From positions 34,232 through 98,231 of the forward strand of contig CAIQCK010000013.1 in NCBI GenBank assembly GCA_903870275.1: 64,000 nucleotides of DNA. Reading direction: 5' to 3'. Both the position numbers and the translations under genes were made by a program. The stretch comes from an uncultured bacterium. Its GTDB lineage: Bacteria > Verrucomicrobiota > Verrucomicrobiia > CAIQCK01. Under the pieces are notes generated by a model. That model worked only from the letters and a program-made list of their open reading frames with translations. It was not told the DNA's origin and ran no database searches. Positions 1-8,114 of the stretch are shown piece after piece (position 1 is the first letter of the stretch; the number at the start of each line of letters is the position of its first letter).

Positions 1-2
1 TC

Positions 3-2465
3 GCGTGGACCGTGCCCGGCTGGCCGATGCACCAGATCCTCGACTGGCCGGAGCAAACGCCGGAACGCAAACGGCGCGTCGAACAGGCGCTCAAGGACGG
101 CCGGTTCGTCGTTCACGCGCTGCCGTTTTCGACGCACACCGAGATGTATGAGCCTGAAGATATCGTGCGCGGCCTCGGCCACTCGTCGCGCGTGATGCGG
201 TCGTTGGGCCTGCCGTTGTCGCGCGACGCGAAGATGACCGATGTGCCGTGCCACACGTGGATCATGCCAACGCTGTTGCGCCACGCGGGCGTGGAGTTCC
301 TGCACATCGGCTGCAACTCCGCGTGCAGTTCGCCGCGCGTGCCGGCGCTGTTCTGGTGGGAAGGCCCCGACGGTTCGCGGCTGTTGACGTATTACAGCGC
401 GGGCGGCTACGGCAGCGGATTGACGCCGCCGACCGGTTGGCCTTACAAGACCTGGCTCGCGCTCATCCACACCGGCGACAACCACGGCCCGCCCACGCCC
501 GGCGAGGTCAAGAAGCTGCTCGACCAGGCGGCGAAACAATTGCCCGGCGTGAAGGTCCGCATCGGCCGGCTCTCGGATTTCGCCGACGCCATCCTCGCCG
601 AAAAAGCGAAACTGCCGGTCGTGCGCGGCGACATGCCGGACACGTGGATTCACGGCCCGATGTGCGATCCCGCCGGCGCGAAGCTCGCGCGCAACACCCG
701 TCCCGCCATCGCCGCGTGCGAGGCGCTCGCCGCGCAACTCGACGCGTGGGGCGTCCAGAGGCCCGGCACCGCCGCGATCATCGCCGCCGCCTACGAGAAA
801 AGCCTGCTCTACAGCGAGCACACCTGGGGCGGCGCGCTCTATTGGATCACGCCTTACGGCAAGGACACGAAATGGGGCTACGGCGATGTCTGGAAGGCCG
901 AGCGCGCCGCGGGCCGTTTCCGGCGGCTTGAAGATTCGTGGGCCGAACACACCGCTTACATCGAGGCCGCGCGCGATCTCGCCATGCCGGCGCTGGAGAA
1001 AAACCTGCAAGCCCTCGCGCAAAACGTGGGCGCCGACGGTAAACGTTTCGTCGTTTACAATCCGCTCCCGTGGAAACGCGACGGCGTCGTGTCGGTGAAG
1101 AGCGACGCGGCCTTCGCCGCAGTGAAGCCAACCGACGGCGTCGATGCGTTACCGGTCGAATCGCGCGGCGGCGAACTGCGCTTCGTGGCGCGCGACGTTC
1201 CGGCGATGGGCTATCGCACCTACGTCTCCGTCAAAGCCGAACTGCCCCCTTCGCGGCTGGCTGGCGACGCGAAGAGCGCGACCATCGAAAGCCCGTTCTT
1301 CAAAGCCGTGCTCGACCCGGCGCACGGCGCGATCCGCTCGCTCACCGACAAGCGCACGGGCCGCGAACTGGTGGACGCCAACGCCCCACATGGTTTCGGC
1401 CAGTATCTCTACGAGCGGTTCGACGCCAACAACACGGCTGATTTCGTCAACAGCTATCTCAAGATCAAAGCGACCTGGGCCGCCAGCGAACTCGGCAAGC
1501 CCAACCTTCCGCCCGCCACCGAAGCGCCCTACCGCGCCGCGTCGCCGGCCAATTGCACGCTCAGCGTCGAGAGCACGCCGGTGTCCATCACCGCGACGAT
1601 GCGCGCCGCCGCCGGCCCGAACCTGCCGCACGCCGTCACCACGCGGCTCATTCTCTACGCCGACGAGCCGTTCGCGGATCTCGAAGTCACCCTCCACGAC
1701 AAGGCCGCCGACCCGTGGCCCGAGGCGGGCTGGATTTGCCTGCCGTTCAAGGTGGAGTCGCCGCGGTTCCGGCTCGGCCGGCCCGGTTCGATCATTGACC
1801 CGGCGCGCGACATCATCGCCGGCGCAAACCACAACCTCTTTTCCATCAACACCGGCATCACCGTCACCGACCCGCGCGGCCGCCGCGTCGGTGTCTGCGC
1901 GCTCGACAATCCGCTCGCAAGCCTCGACACGCCGGGCTGCTGGAAATATTCGCCCGATTTCGTGCCACGGCGGCCGGTGGTTTACTTCAATCTGTTCAAC
2001 AACCAGTGGACGACCAACTTCCGGTATTGGAACGAAGGCACGTGGACCTCGCGCGTCCGGTTGTGGACGAACGATCGCGCCAACGCCGAACGCGCGCTCA
2101 TCACGCCGTCGCTGGAGGCGCGCTATCCGCTGCTCGCCGCCGTGGCCGATGGTCCCGCCGGCAAACTGCCGACGGCACGGAGCGGATTGGAGTTGTCGCG
2201 CAAGGGCGTGCTTGTGACGGCGTTCGGAGCAAACCCCGACGGCGCAGGCACGGTGTTGCGGCTCTGGGAATACGCCGGCGGTTCCGGCCAGTGCCGCGTC
2301 CAATTGCCGGCGGGCATGAACGCGACGAGCGTCCAACCGGTGGATTTGCGCGGCTGTCCGGCGGGCAAACCCATCGCGATCAAACAGGGCGCGTTTGCCG
2401 CCGACCTGAAAGCATTTGCGCCCACGAGCTTCGTGATTGTAGCCTCGGAAAAGAAACAACTATGA
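3..2465 (+). CDS. GH38-like alpha-mannosidase family protein, 5'-truncated
   Basis: The frame is open from the first complete codon (position 3) with no convincing start, so the gene begins upstream of the window; about 820 residues are visible. The visible part begins inside a glycoside hydrolase 38-type catalytic domain: a HALPFSTHTE stretch, then residues around FLHIGCNSACSSPR and PALFWWEGPDG, which resemble the substrate-binding part of bacterial GH38 and GH38-like (DUF5054-type) proteins. The second half is the beta-sandwich expected after the catalytic domain. The likely role is hydrolysis of mannose-type or related glycosidic bonds; the substrate is unknown. Any signal peptide lies outside the window. 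The stop overlaps the next start (ATGA), so the gene is co-translated with a beta-propeller protein, which suggests joint polysaccharide degradation. The family call is by motif memory, not alignment. Confidence 0.75.
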   Translation, partial: AWTVPGWPMHQILDWPEQTPERKRRVEQALKDGRFVVHALPFSTHTEMYEPEDIVRGLGHSSRVMRSLGLPLSRDAKMTDVPCHTWIMPTLLRHAGVEFLHIGCNSACSSPRVPALFWWEGPDGSRLLTYYSAGGYGSGLTPPTGWPYKTWLALIHTGDNHGPPTPGEVKKLLDQAAKQLPGVKVRIGRLSDFADAILAEKAKLPVVRGDMPDTWIHGPMCDPAGAKLARNTRPAIAACEALAAQLDAWGVQRPGTAAIIAAAYEKSLLYSEHTWGGALYWITPYGKDTKWGYGDVWKAERAAGRFRRLEDSWAEHTAYIEAARDLAMPALEKNLQALAQNVGADGKRFVVYNPLPWKRDGVVSVKSDAAFAAVKPTDGVDALPVESRGGELRFVARDVPAMGYRTYVSVKAELPPSRLAGDAKSATIESPFFKAVLDPAHGAIRSLTDKRTGRELVDANAPHGFGQYLYERFDANNTADFVNSYLKIKATWAASELGKPNLPPATEAPYRAASPANCTLSVESTPVSITATMRAAAGPNLPHAVTTRLILYADEPFADLEVTLHDKAADPWPEAGWICLPFKVESPRFRLGRPGSIIDPARDIIAGANHNLFSINTGITVTDPRGRRVGVCALDNPLASLDTPGCWKYSPDFVPRRPVVYFNLFNNQWTTNFRYWNEGTWTSRVRLWTNDRANAERALITPSLEARYPLLAAVADGPAGKLPTARSGLELSRKGVLVTAFGANPDGAGTVLRLWEYAGGSGQCRVQLPAGMNATSVQPVDLRGCPAGKPIAIKQGAFAADLKAFAPTSFVIVASEKKQL

Positions 2466-3709
2466 AAAAACTTCTGCTCCTTCCGCTCCTTGCCGCAGCC
2501 GTGGTCGCCTCGGAGGACTGGCCGCAATTCCGCGGGCCGGCGGGCGACGGGCATTCGGACGCGACCGGATTGCCGCTGACCTGGAGCGAAACGGAGAACG
2601 TGCGCTGGAAGACGGCCATTCCGGGCGAAGGCTGGTCGTCGCCGGTGGTGCTCGGCCGGCAGGTCTGGATGACGACGGCGATCGAGGACGGCCGCTCGCT
2701 GCGCGCGATCTGCGTGGACCGCGATACGGGCAAGATTTTGCATGACGTGGAAGTGTTCCACGTCGAGCAGCCGCCGCCGAAAAATACCGCGAACAGTCAC
2801 GCGTCACCATCGCCGGTGGTCGAACCGGGGCGCGTCTATGTCTGTTTCGGCACCAGCGGCAGCGCGTGCCTCGACACGGCGACGGCGAAGGTAATCTGGA
2901 AGAATACGGAACTGACGATCAGCCACAAGGAGGGGGCGGGCAGCTCGCCGATCCTTCACGGCGGTCTCTTCATCCTCTGCTGCGATGGGACGGACGTGCA
3001 ATACATGGTGGCGCTCGACAAAAACACCGGTCGCATCGTGTGGAAGACCCAGCGCAGCGCAGCGGCGATCCTGGAGGGCAAGCGGCCCGATCTCCGCAAA
3101 GCGTTTTGCACGCCGCAAGTGATCCACGCCGCCGGCAAGGAACAACTCATCAGTGTCGGCGCGTTTCGGGCCTACGCCTACGAGCCGAAGACCGGCAAGG
3201 AAATCTGGTTTTGCAACCTGCCCGGTTTCTCCAATGTGCCGCGGCCCGTCTTCGGCCACGGGCTGGTGTATGTCGGCACCGGATTTATGAAACCGGAACT
3301 CTGGGCAATCCGGCCGGACGGGACGGGCGACGTGACGCCAACGCACGCGGCGTGGAAGGTGTCCAAAATGGCGTCGTTGAAACCGTCGCTGCTGCTCGTC
3401 GGTGACGAACTTTACATGTTGAACGACGGCAGCGGAACATTGACGTGCCTCGACGCGAAGGGCGGAGAGCCGGTGTGGCAGGAAAAAATTGGCGGCAGCT
3501 ATTCGGCGTCGCCGGTGGCCGCGGACGGGCGGATTTATTTCTTCAACGAGAAAGGCCAGGCGACAGTGATCAAACCGGGCAGGACGTTCGAGCGGCTCGC
3601 GACGAGCCAGCTCGACGCCGGTTGCATGGCCACGCCGGCGGTCACAGGCCGGGCGCTGATCGTGCGCACGAAGACGCACCTGTATCGGATCGAGAATACG
3701 GCGAAATAA
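2462..3709 (+). CDS. Exported PQQ-type beta-propeller repeat protein
   Basis: A 415-residue protein with an N-terminal signal peptide (MKKLLLLPLLAAAVVAS) followed directly by DWPQFRGPAGDG, the hallmark opening of PQQ-like/BamB-like beta-propellers abundant in Planctomycetes and Verrucomicrobia. Repeated blade motifs with W-x-T/K turns and AxD/LDxxTG elements (ALDKNTGRIVWKT, CLDAKGGEPVWQ) run along the whole length. It probably folds into an eight-bladed propeller in the periplasm or outside the cell. No enzymatic residues are recognisable and the role is unknown. I start it at the ATG overlapping the mannosidase stop, because the longer open frame upstream is out-of-register shadow and only this start gives a signal peptide. 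A clear paralogue lies on the minus strand at 8115-9437. Confidence 0.85.
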   Translation: MKKLLLLPLLAAAVVASEDWPQFRGPAGDGHSDATGLPLTWSETENVRWKTAIPGEGWSSPVVLGRQVWMTTAIEDGRSLRAICVDRDTGKILHDVEVFHVEQPPPKNTANSHASPSPVVEPGRVYVCFGTSGSACLDTATAKVIWKNTELTISHKEGAGSSPILHGGLFILCCDGTDVQYMVALDKNTGRIVWKTQRSAAAILEGKRPDLRKAFCTPQVIHAAGKEQLISVGAFRAYAYEPKTGKEIWFCNLPGFSNVPRPVFGHGLVYVGTGFMKPELWAIRPDGTGDVTPTHAAWKVSKMASLKPSLLLVGDELYMLNDGSGTLTCLDAKGGEPVWQEKIGGSYSASPVAADGRIYFFNEKGQATVIKPGRTFERLATSQLDAGCMATPAVTGRALIVRTKTHLYRIENTAK

Positions 3710-3717
3710 ACCGGAAA

Positions 3718-3787
3718 GCCGAAGTTGACTGTAGCACCGGCATCCTTGCCGGCTCGGCTTCGTTTTTCGGGACAAACCGCGCTGCGG
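3718..3787. repeat. Palindromic interspersed repeat, copy 1
   Basis: About 70 bp, roughly 80 % identical by eye to 4452-4520. The core is a hairpin: CGAAG...CTTCG outer arms around GCCGGC-type inner arms with ATCCTT between them. A run of five T follows the outer stem, so this copy may also end transcription of the beta-propeller gene just upstream. Confidence 0.7.
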
Positions 3788-3837
3788 CGCAGGTTGATTT
3801 TTCGCATCTTGGCGGACGGGCTCCAAGTGGGTAAACT

Positions 3838-4395
3838 ATGGGCATGTCATTTCAGATTCGCATTTTGATCACAGCGGTGGTGGTGACGGTCCTGCTCGGC
3901 GGAGCGTTGGCGTTGCGCTGGATGGCGTCTCCACGCCTGCCGGCCGCGCCCGCGCCAGTGATGTCGACGAACCTCAAGGTCAAGCTCCCGCGCTGCGAAG
4001 TCGGCGCGGAAGGAACCACGGCGGTGGTCAAAGTCTACGTGCAAGTGCGCAACGACGGCGTTGCGCCATCGCGGCTGGGGCCGGGATCGTTCTGGCTGCT
4101 TGACGCGGACGGCGTTCCGCATCTGGATCGTTACGCGGCGGAGAAACCATACGCGCCGCCGCTGGCGTTGAAGCCGGGCCAGACGGGACCGGAAATGGAA
4201 CTGAAATTTGTCCTGCCGCCCAACCTCCTCGCGCACAAGCTGGTGTTATTGATCGGCGAAGCGCCCAGGGGACAAGTTGTCGGCAGCCCGCCGCCGAGTC
4301 AGGGAATTCGCGTGCCGGTGAAGGAAGACGGCCCGCCCAAAGGGCCGTTCAACGAAGGCGAATGGAAGACGTTCGTTGGCACGCGCTGGCGGTGA
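3838..4395 (+). CDS. Membrane-anchored hypothetical protein, Ig-like/DUF4352-like
   Basis: A 185-residue protein. Residues 7-27 form one hydrophobic segment (signal anchor), and the rest would lie outside the membrane. The body reads like an Ig-like domain of the DUF4352/TRF2-telobox type (VVKVYVQVRNDGVAPSRLG, FWLLDADGVPHLD), suggesting a beta-sandwich. No catalytic motif is seen and I do not recognise a specific family. ATG at 3838 or 3844 could be the start; both give the same membrane segment. It stands alone between two copies of the palindromic repeat. Confidence 0.6.
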   Translation: MGMSFQIRILITAVVVTVLLGGALALRWMASPRLPAAPAPVMSTNLKVKLPRCEVGAEGTTAVVKVYVQVRNDGVAPSRLGPGSFWLLDADGVPHLDRYAAEKPYAPPLALKPGQTGPEMELKFVLPPNLLAHKLVLLIGEAPRGQVVGSPPPSQGIRVPVKEDGPPKGPFNEGEWKTFVGTRWR

Positions 4396-4451
4396 ACTTC
4401 GAGGGCGGCAACACGCTGGCGCTCATGACGGAAAGAACGATGCACTCAAAA

Positions 4452-4520
4452 GCTGAAGTTGCCCGTAGCGCCGGCATCCTTGCCGGCACGACTTCGGTTT
4501 TCGGGATGAACCTGTTGCGA
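4452..4520. repeat. Palindromic interspersed repeat, copy 2
   Basis: The second copy of the element at 3718-3787. Arms GAAGT...ACTTC enclose GCCGGC-ATCCTT-GCCGGC. Its right edge contains the ATG of the small lipoprotein gene at 4506, where copy 1 reads ACA instead of ATG. Confidence 0.7.
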
Positions 4521-4637
4521 TGTTTGCTGATGACGGTTGGATTGGCCGTGCTGACCGGGTGTTGGACGGCGGACAAGAACGATACGACCTACAACACAAA
4601 ACAGATCCTGATCCGCGACACGCGCCCGAACAACTAA
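4506..4637 (+). CDS. Small predicted lipoprotein (43 aa)
   Basis: The peptide MNLLRCLLMTVGLAVLTGC carries a textbook lipobox (L-T-G-C, Cys 19) after a short charged and hydrophobic leader. It is followed by only 24 polar residues, so the mature product would be a tiny lipid-anchored peptide, in the size class of entericidin-like lipoproteins. The ATG lies within the end of repeat copy 2, and a weak GGG precedes it. The longer open frame (from 4362) would bury the leader in the middle of a protein, so I use the internal start. No function can be assigned. Confidence 0.5.
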   Translation: MNLLRCLLMTVGLAVLTGCWTADKNDTTYNTKQILIRDTRPNN

Positions 4638-4657
4638 CTCGCCGCCCGCCGCGAGCG

Positions 4658-5188
4658 TCAGCCCTTTCCCATCTGCTCGCCAAACTTCTGCAGCACCTTG
4701 AGGAAGCCGGGCGAGAATTGTCCCGGCTCCGTCTCGATCATCCGCAACACTTCCGCCAGCGTGAAGAACCGGCCCGACTCGATCTCGCGCGGATTGGGCT
4801 GCGGCGGCGCGTCGGTCTGCCAGGTATAGAACGTGACGTGTTCCCAGCCGGTCTCGGCGCAGGCGGGAAATTTGAACAAGCGCGTGAGGGCGGCGCCGGC
4901 TTCGAGGCCGAGTTCCTCGCGCAGCTCGCGCCGGGCGCAGGTGTCGGCGTCCTCGCCCGCGTCCTGGTGGCCGGAGGCGGAAGAATCGTAGCAACCGGGA
5001 TGCCTGTCCTTCGTCTGCGAGCGTTTCTGGAGATAAAGCCCGCCGGCGGAGTTGAACACAAAGATGTGCACGGCGCGGTGCATGAGGCCGCGGCGGTGAA
5101 CCTCGCCGCGCGTCGCCTGGCCGATCACTTCGTCGCTGGCGTTGACGACATCGAAAAGTTCCTGCTGGTTGTCGGTGGTCATGGTCAT
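4658..5188 (-). CDS. Nudix hydrolase, isopentenyl-diphosphate-isomerase-like subgroup
   Basis: A 176-residue protein with an intact Nudix box: G-x5-E-x7-R-E-L-R-E-E-L-G-L, seen as GHQDAGED...RRELREELGL at about residues 72-95. The N-terminal ELFDVVNASDEVIGQA and HRRGLMHRAVHIFVFN resemble the YfcD/Idi-like branch, which hydrolyses nucleoside-diphosphate-linked compounds. It lies 10 bp downstream of rsmA on the same strand, so the two are probably co-transcribed. ATGs at 5188 and 5182 are both possible starts; neither has a strong ribosome binding site. Confidence 0.85.
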   Translation of the reverse strand: MTMTTDNQQELFDVVNASDEVIGQATRGEVHRRGLMHRAVHIFVFNSAGGLYLQKRSQTKDRHPGCYDSSASGHQDAGEDADTCARRELREELGLEAGAALTRLFKFPACAETGWEHVTFYTWQTDAPPQPNPREIESGRFFTLAEVLRMIETEPGQFSPGFLKVLQKFGEQMGKG

Positions 5189-5198
5189 TGGGGGACAA

Positions 5199-6092
5199 TC
5201 ACGTTTGCTTCGGTTCCGCCGGCGCGGGCGCGACCAGCTCGCGCGTCAGCAGCAACCACTGGGCCAGGCTCAATTCCTCGCCGCGCGCGGTCGCCGACGC
5301 GCCGACGCGTGTCAGCGCCGCTTCCAACCCGCCGGCCGTAACCGCGAGGCTGGTCCCGGATTTCGGCAGCAGGCCGCGCAACATTTTCCGGCGATGGCCA
5401 AAACCGGCACGCACCAGTTCCCTGAACGGCGCTTCGAGAGCCGGCTCCAGCAACGGATGCGGCGCCAGCCGCAGCGAGACGACGGCGGACTCGACGGCCG
5501 GCGGCGGCATGAAACAACGCGGCGAAATGATGTGTTCGCGGCGCACCTCGTAGAAAAGCTGCGTGAACAACGTCAGCGCGCCGTAATCCTTGGTGCGCGG
5601 CTGCGCCGTGAGCCGGTCGGCCACTTCCCGCTGCACGGTGAGCACCATGCGCGGCGGCCGCGCGGGTGAGTCCACGAGCCGTTGCATCAGCGGCGTGGCG
5701 ACGGCGTAGGGAAGGTTGGCGACCACCTTGAAGGAGGATTGGGGAGATGGAGGATCAGAGGGATGGAGGGATGCGATGGAACCGAAGTCGAACTCCAGCG
5801 CGTCGGCGTGAACCAGTTGCAATTTTTGCCGGCCGCCGAAGCGTTCACGGAGAAACTCGAAGAGCCGTCCGTCTTTCTCGACGGCGACGACGCGCACGTC
5901 GCGCTCCAGCAACACTGCCGTCAGCGCGCCGAGGCCGGGGCCGATTTCCAGCACAATGTCGTCAGCGTGCAGGCGGGCGGCGTCCACAATGAGATAGGCG
6001 ATGTTCCGGTCCACCAGAAAATTCTGGCCCAACGCCCGGCTCGGTTGCAGCTCCAGCTGCTTTAACGCGGCGCGTGTCTCGTTCGGTGTCAT
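5199..6092 (-). CDS. rsmA: 16S rRNA dimethyladenosine transferase RsmA (KsgA)
   Basis: A 297-residue SAM-dependent methyltransferase that would dimethylate two adjacent adenines in helix 45 of 16S rRNA. Visible motifs: ALGQNFLVDRN near the N-terminus, motif I LEIGPGLGALT, acidic motif II VVAVEKD, and motif IV NLPYAVATP. The C-terminal helical domain carries FGHRRKMLRGLL. Length matches the family. I start at the internal ATG giving MTPNETRAALKQL; the 42 upstream residues of the open frame do not look coding. The promoter probably lies in the 131-bp divergent gap shared with the LTxxQ gene. Confidence 0.95.
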   Translation of the reverse strand: MTPNETRAALKQLELQPSRALGQNFLVDRNIAYLIVDAARLHADDIVLEIGPGLGALTAVLLERDVRVVAVEKDGRLFEFLRERFGGRQKLQLVHADALEFDFGSIASLHPSDPPSPQSSFKVVANLPYAVATPLMQRLVDSPARPPRMVLTVQREVADRLTAQPRTKDYGALTLFTQLFYEVRREHIISPRCFMPPPAVESAVVSLRLAPHPLLEPALEAPFRELVRAGFGHRRKMLRGLLPKSGTSLAVTAGGLEAALTRVGASATARGEELSLAQWLLLTRELVAPAPAEPKQT

Positions 6093-6223
6093 CGGCCTAT
6101 GATTGACCAACCAGCGCCGGCGCGCAAGCCGCACGCAACTTTGCAAAACGGCCGGTGTTGGTCTTCGTGCGCACGGCAACGAGGCCGTGCGGATGGATTG
6201 AAAACAACCTGGAGACATCGTTC

Positions 6224-6655
6224 ATGAGAGCATCGGTCCTGAAAATGCTGGTTTTAGGCTGCGCAGTCGCGCTGGTCGCGCCGTCCTTCGCGTTCGGCGG
6301 AGACAAAGGGGCGGATGGCAAACGCGGATTGGGCCCCATCGAAGACGCGCTGGCCAAGGTGGAGCTCACCGACCAGCAAAAAAAGAAGGTTGAGGACTGC
6401 AAGGCGAAGTTCCGCGACTATATGCAGTCCCGCCAGGAAGAGATGAAGGCCGCGAAACAAAGCGACGATCCGACCAAAAAAAAGCAGCTTGGAAAGGCCC
6501 TTCGGGAAAAACGTCAGGACCTGATTGACGGCATCCGCGCCGTGCTCACCGACGAACAAAAGAAGACGTTTGACGAAGCAATGCCCAAAGCCGACGCGCA
6601 CGGCAAGGGCGGCGCCAAGGGGAAACCCGACGCCGGCGGCACCGTCACGCAGTAA
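6224..6655 (+). CDS. Exported LTxxQ-motif protein, Spy/CpxP-like
   Basis: A 143-residue protein with a signal peptide ending near APSFAFGG. The mature part is highly charged and helical and has two LTxxQ-type motifs (LTDQQKK and LTDEQKK), the signature of the Spy/CpxP periplasmic chaperone and sensor family. The C-terminal tail is rich in G, K and D. The start is the ATG that places the signal peptide at the N-terminus; the longer frame from 6155 begins in unrelated sequence. It is monocistronic and divergent from rsmA. The role is inferred only from the motifs. Confidence 0.75.
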   Translation: MRASVLKMLVLGCAVALVAPSFAFGGDKGADGKRGLGPIEDALAKVELTDQQKKKVEDCKAKFRDYMQSRQEEMKAAKQSDDPTKKKQLGKALREKRQDLIDGIRAVLTDEQKKTFDEAMPKADAHGKGGAKGKPDAGGTVTQ

Positions 6656-6665
6656 CGGCAGCGCA

Positions 6666-6704
6666 CCTCTCAAAGGCGCGGCCGGGTTTCAGGATGGCGG
6701 CCTT
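6666..6704 (-). pseudogene. Remnant of a PQQ beta-propeller gene
   Basis: Read on the minus strand this short piece encodes KAAILKPGRAFER, almost the same as the segment KTTILKPGRAFEV in the intact propeller gene at 8115-9437. The DNA is nearly identical (AAGGCGCGGCCGGGTTT in both, plus strand). Nothing else of a propeller gene is left around it. It looks like the decayed end of a duplicated gene. Confidence 0.45.
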
Positions 6705-6722
6705 TCTTCCGGTGGCCGCACA

Positions 6723-8081
6723 TCAAAATCCCGCGAGTTCGTGGATTTTGGAAACGATGCGCTCTTCGAGGGACGGTGCCCACGGCCCGGGGTGTGTGCG
6801 GCTGTAGATCATCGCGCCGCCGGCTTCATAGCCGCCCTCTTCGAGCACGCGGCGGCTCGGTATATAGGCGAAGACGTCGTTGCTGTAACCCGCCACCCAC
6901 ACGGCAGGACCGGCCAGTTCCTTTTTCAGGCGCAACGCGTAATCCACCACCACCTCGCCGCCGATGGCCACGAGCACGAGATCGTTGCCGAAGCGAACGA
7001 CCTGCACCGGGCACGGATAATTCGCGGGCACCTTGCCCTGATCCATCTGGTTCAGCAGCCACTTCGCATGGCCGCGCTCGTATTTGTTTTTGGAGTCGAG
7101 CAACTTCTGCAAGTCCTCGCGCGGGGGCAGGGGCGCGTAGTCGAGGGCGACTTCGCTGAAGGCCGCTCGCAACGGGCCGGCGAGCGGGCGCGGCACGGTG
7201 TCCAGCGCGGTCTCGACGGCGTCGGCGAGCGCGCGGCCGTGATGTTGCACGAAATCCGGCGTGCGGCGCGGATACGGATTCTGGTCGCCGCCGCAACCCT
7301 GCATGAAGAGCGCGACGGTTTCCGGGTGCGCCGCCTGGAGATATTCCTGCGCGTAGCCGGCGTAATCGCCGCAAAACTTGTAAAAGCTCAACGTCGTGTT
7401 GTGGCACGAGTAACCGAAGAGCAGGGCGCGCAATTGTTTTCCGTCGGGACTGGTCACGCGCAGCACCGGCACGTCGTGATCCACCGGCCCGTCGGGATTC
7501 GGCGCATTGGTGAAACCCCTGGCAGTCGGCCGGCGGCGGTTCATGGCGAAACCGCAGCGCGCGTGAAGATAATCCAGGCGCGCCGGCGCGAGTTGCTTCA
7601 GCGCGTCGCCGATGAGCTGGAAGGTCTTGTCCTCGAGCTGCCGGCCATAAGCCTCTGCCTCCTGCTGGCGTGCCACGTCGCCATCGTCGCTGTTGGCGCC
7701 GTTCAGGCGAAACTCCGGCCCGCTGTGCGTGTGCGACGCGTTCAGCAGCAGCGATTCCGGCGCGAGCTGGTAAGCCTCCCCGCAACGTTTGGCCAGCGCC
7801 TGCCGCAGCGTGCGCGGCACGCCGATGAGATCATACGTGACGATCACCAACCGCGCGCCCGCCGCGTCCTCGACCGCCAGCGCCTTCGCGAACAAATCCT
7901 GCGCGACGCCCTGCGAGGAGTTGGTGCGCGACGCGAAGCCGGCCATCCACATGCTATGCTCTGGCGTGATCTTCACAGCCGCCGCCCCGGCTTTCCAGAC
8001 GGCGTTGGTTTCCGTGGCCGCGTTCAAACCAACCGCCGATAACAGACACGCCAGCATCACCACCCGAAGGATGGGTTTCAT
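6723..8081 (-). CDS. Neutral/alkaline ceramidase-like exported hydrolase
   Basis: A 452-residue protein with a signal peptide (MKPILRVVMLACLLSAVGLNA). The family is recognised from KAGAAAVKITPE near the N-terminus, LLLNASHTHSGP, LLFGYSCHNTT and FMQGCGGDQNP, which match the zinc-binding region of neutral, non-lysosomal ceramidase-type proteins (PF04734). Planctomycetes and Verrucomicrobia carry many short relatives whose substrates are not established, so ceramide cleavage is only a family inference. The start at 8081 has a good AGGAAGG five bases upstream; GTG at 8087 is an alternative. It lies between an intact propeller gene and a propeller remnant, all on the minus strand. Confidence 0.8.
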   Translation of the reverse strand: MKPILRVVMLACLLSAVGLNAATETNAVWKAGAAAVKITPEHSMWMAGFASRTNSSQGVAQDLFAKALAVEDAAGARLVIVTYDLIGVPRTLRQALAKRCGEAYQLAPESLLLNASHTHSGPEFRLNGANSDDGDVARQQEAEAYGRQLEDKTFQLIGDALKQLAPARLDYLHARCGFAMNRRRPTARGFTNAPNPDGPVDHDVPVLRVTSPDGKQLRALLFGYSCHNTTLSFYKFCGDYAGYAQEYLQAAHPETVALFMQGCGGDQNPYPRRTPDFVQHHGRALADAVETALDTVPRPLAGPLRAAFSEVALDYAPLPPREDLQKLLDSKNKYERGHAKWLLNQMDQGKVPANYPCPVQVVRFGNDLVLVAIGGEVVVDYALRLKKELAGPAVWVAGYSNDVFAYIPSRRVLEEGGYEAGGAMIYSRTHPGPWAPSLEERIVSKIHELAGF

Positions 8082-8114
8082 AAGCACCTTCCTTTAACGA
8101 CACGTCTTTCGACG

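Noticed and set aside
1..2006. Other frames over the mannosidase gene (for example 248-931, 1144-2217, 1149-2459 minus)
   Set aside because: Arg/Pro/Ser-rich shadow translations without motifs.
6697..6719. Hairpin GCGGCC...GGCCGC between convergent genes as a terminator
   Set aside because: Only six pairs with an 11-base loop and no T-run; partly made of the propeller remnant.
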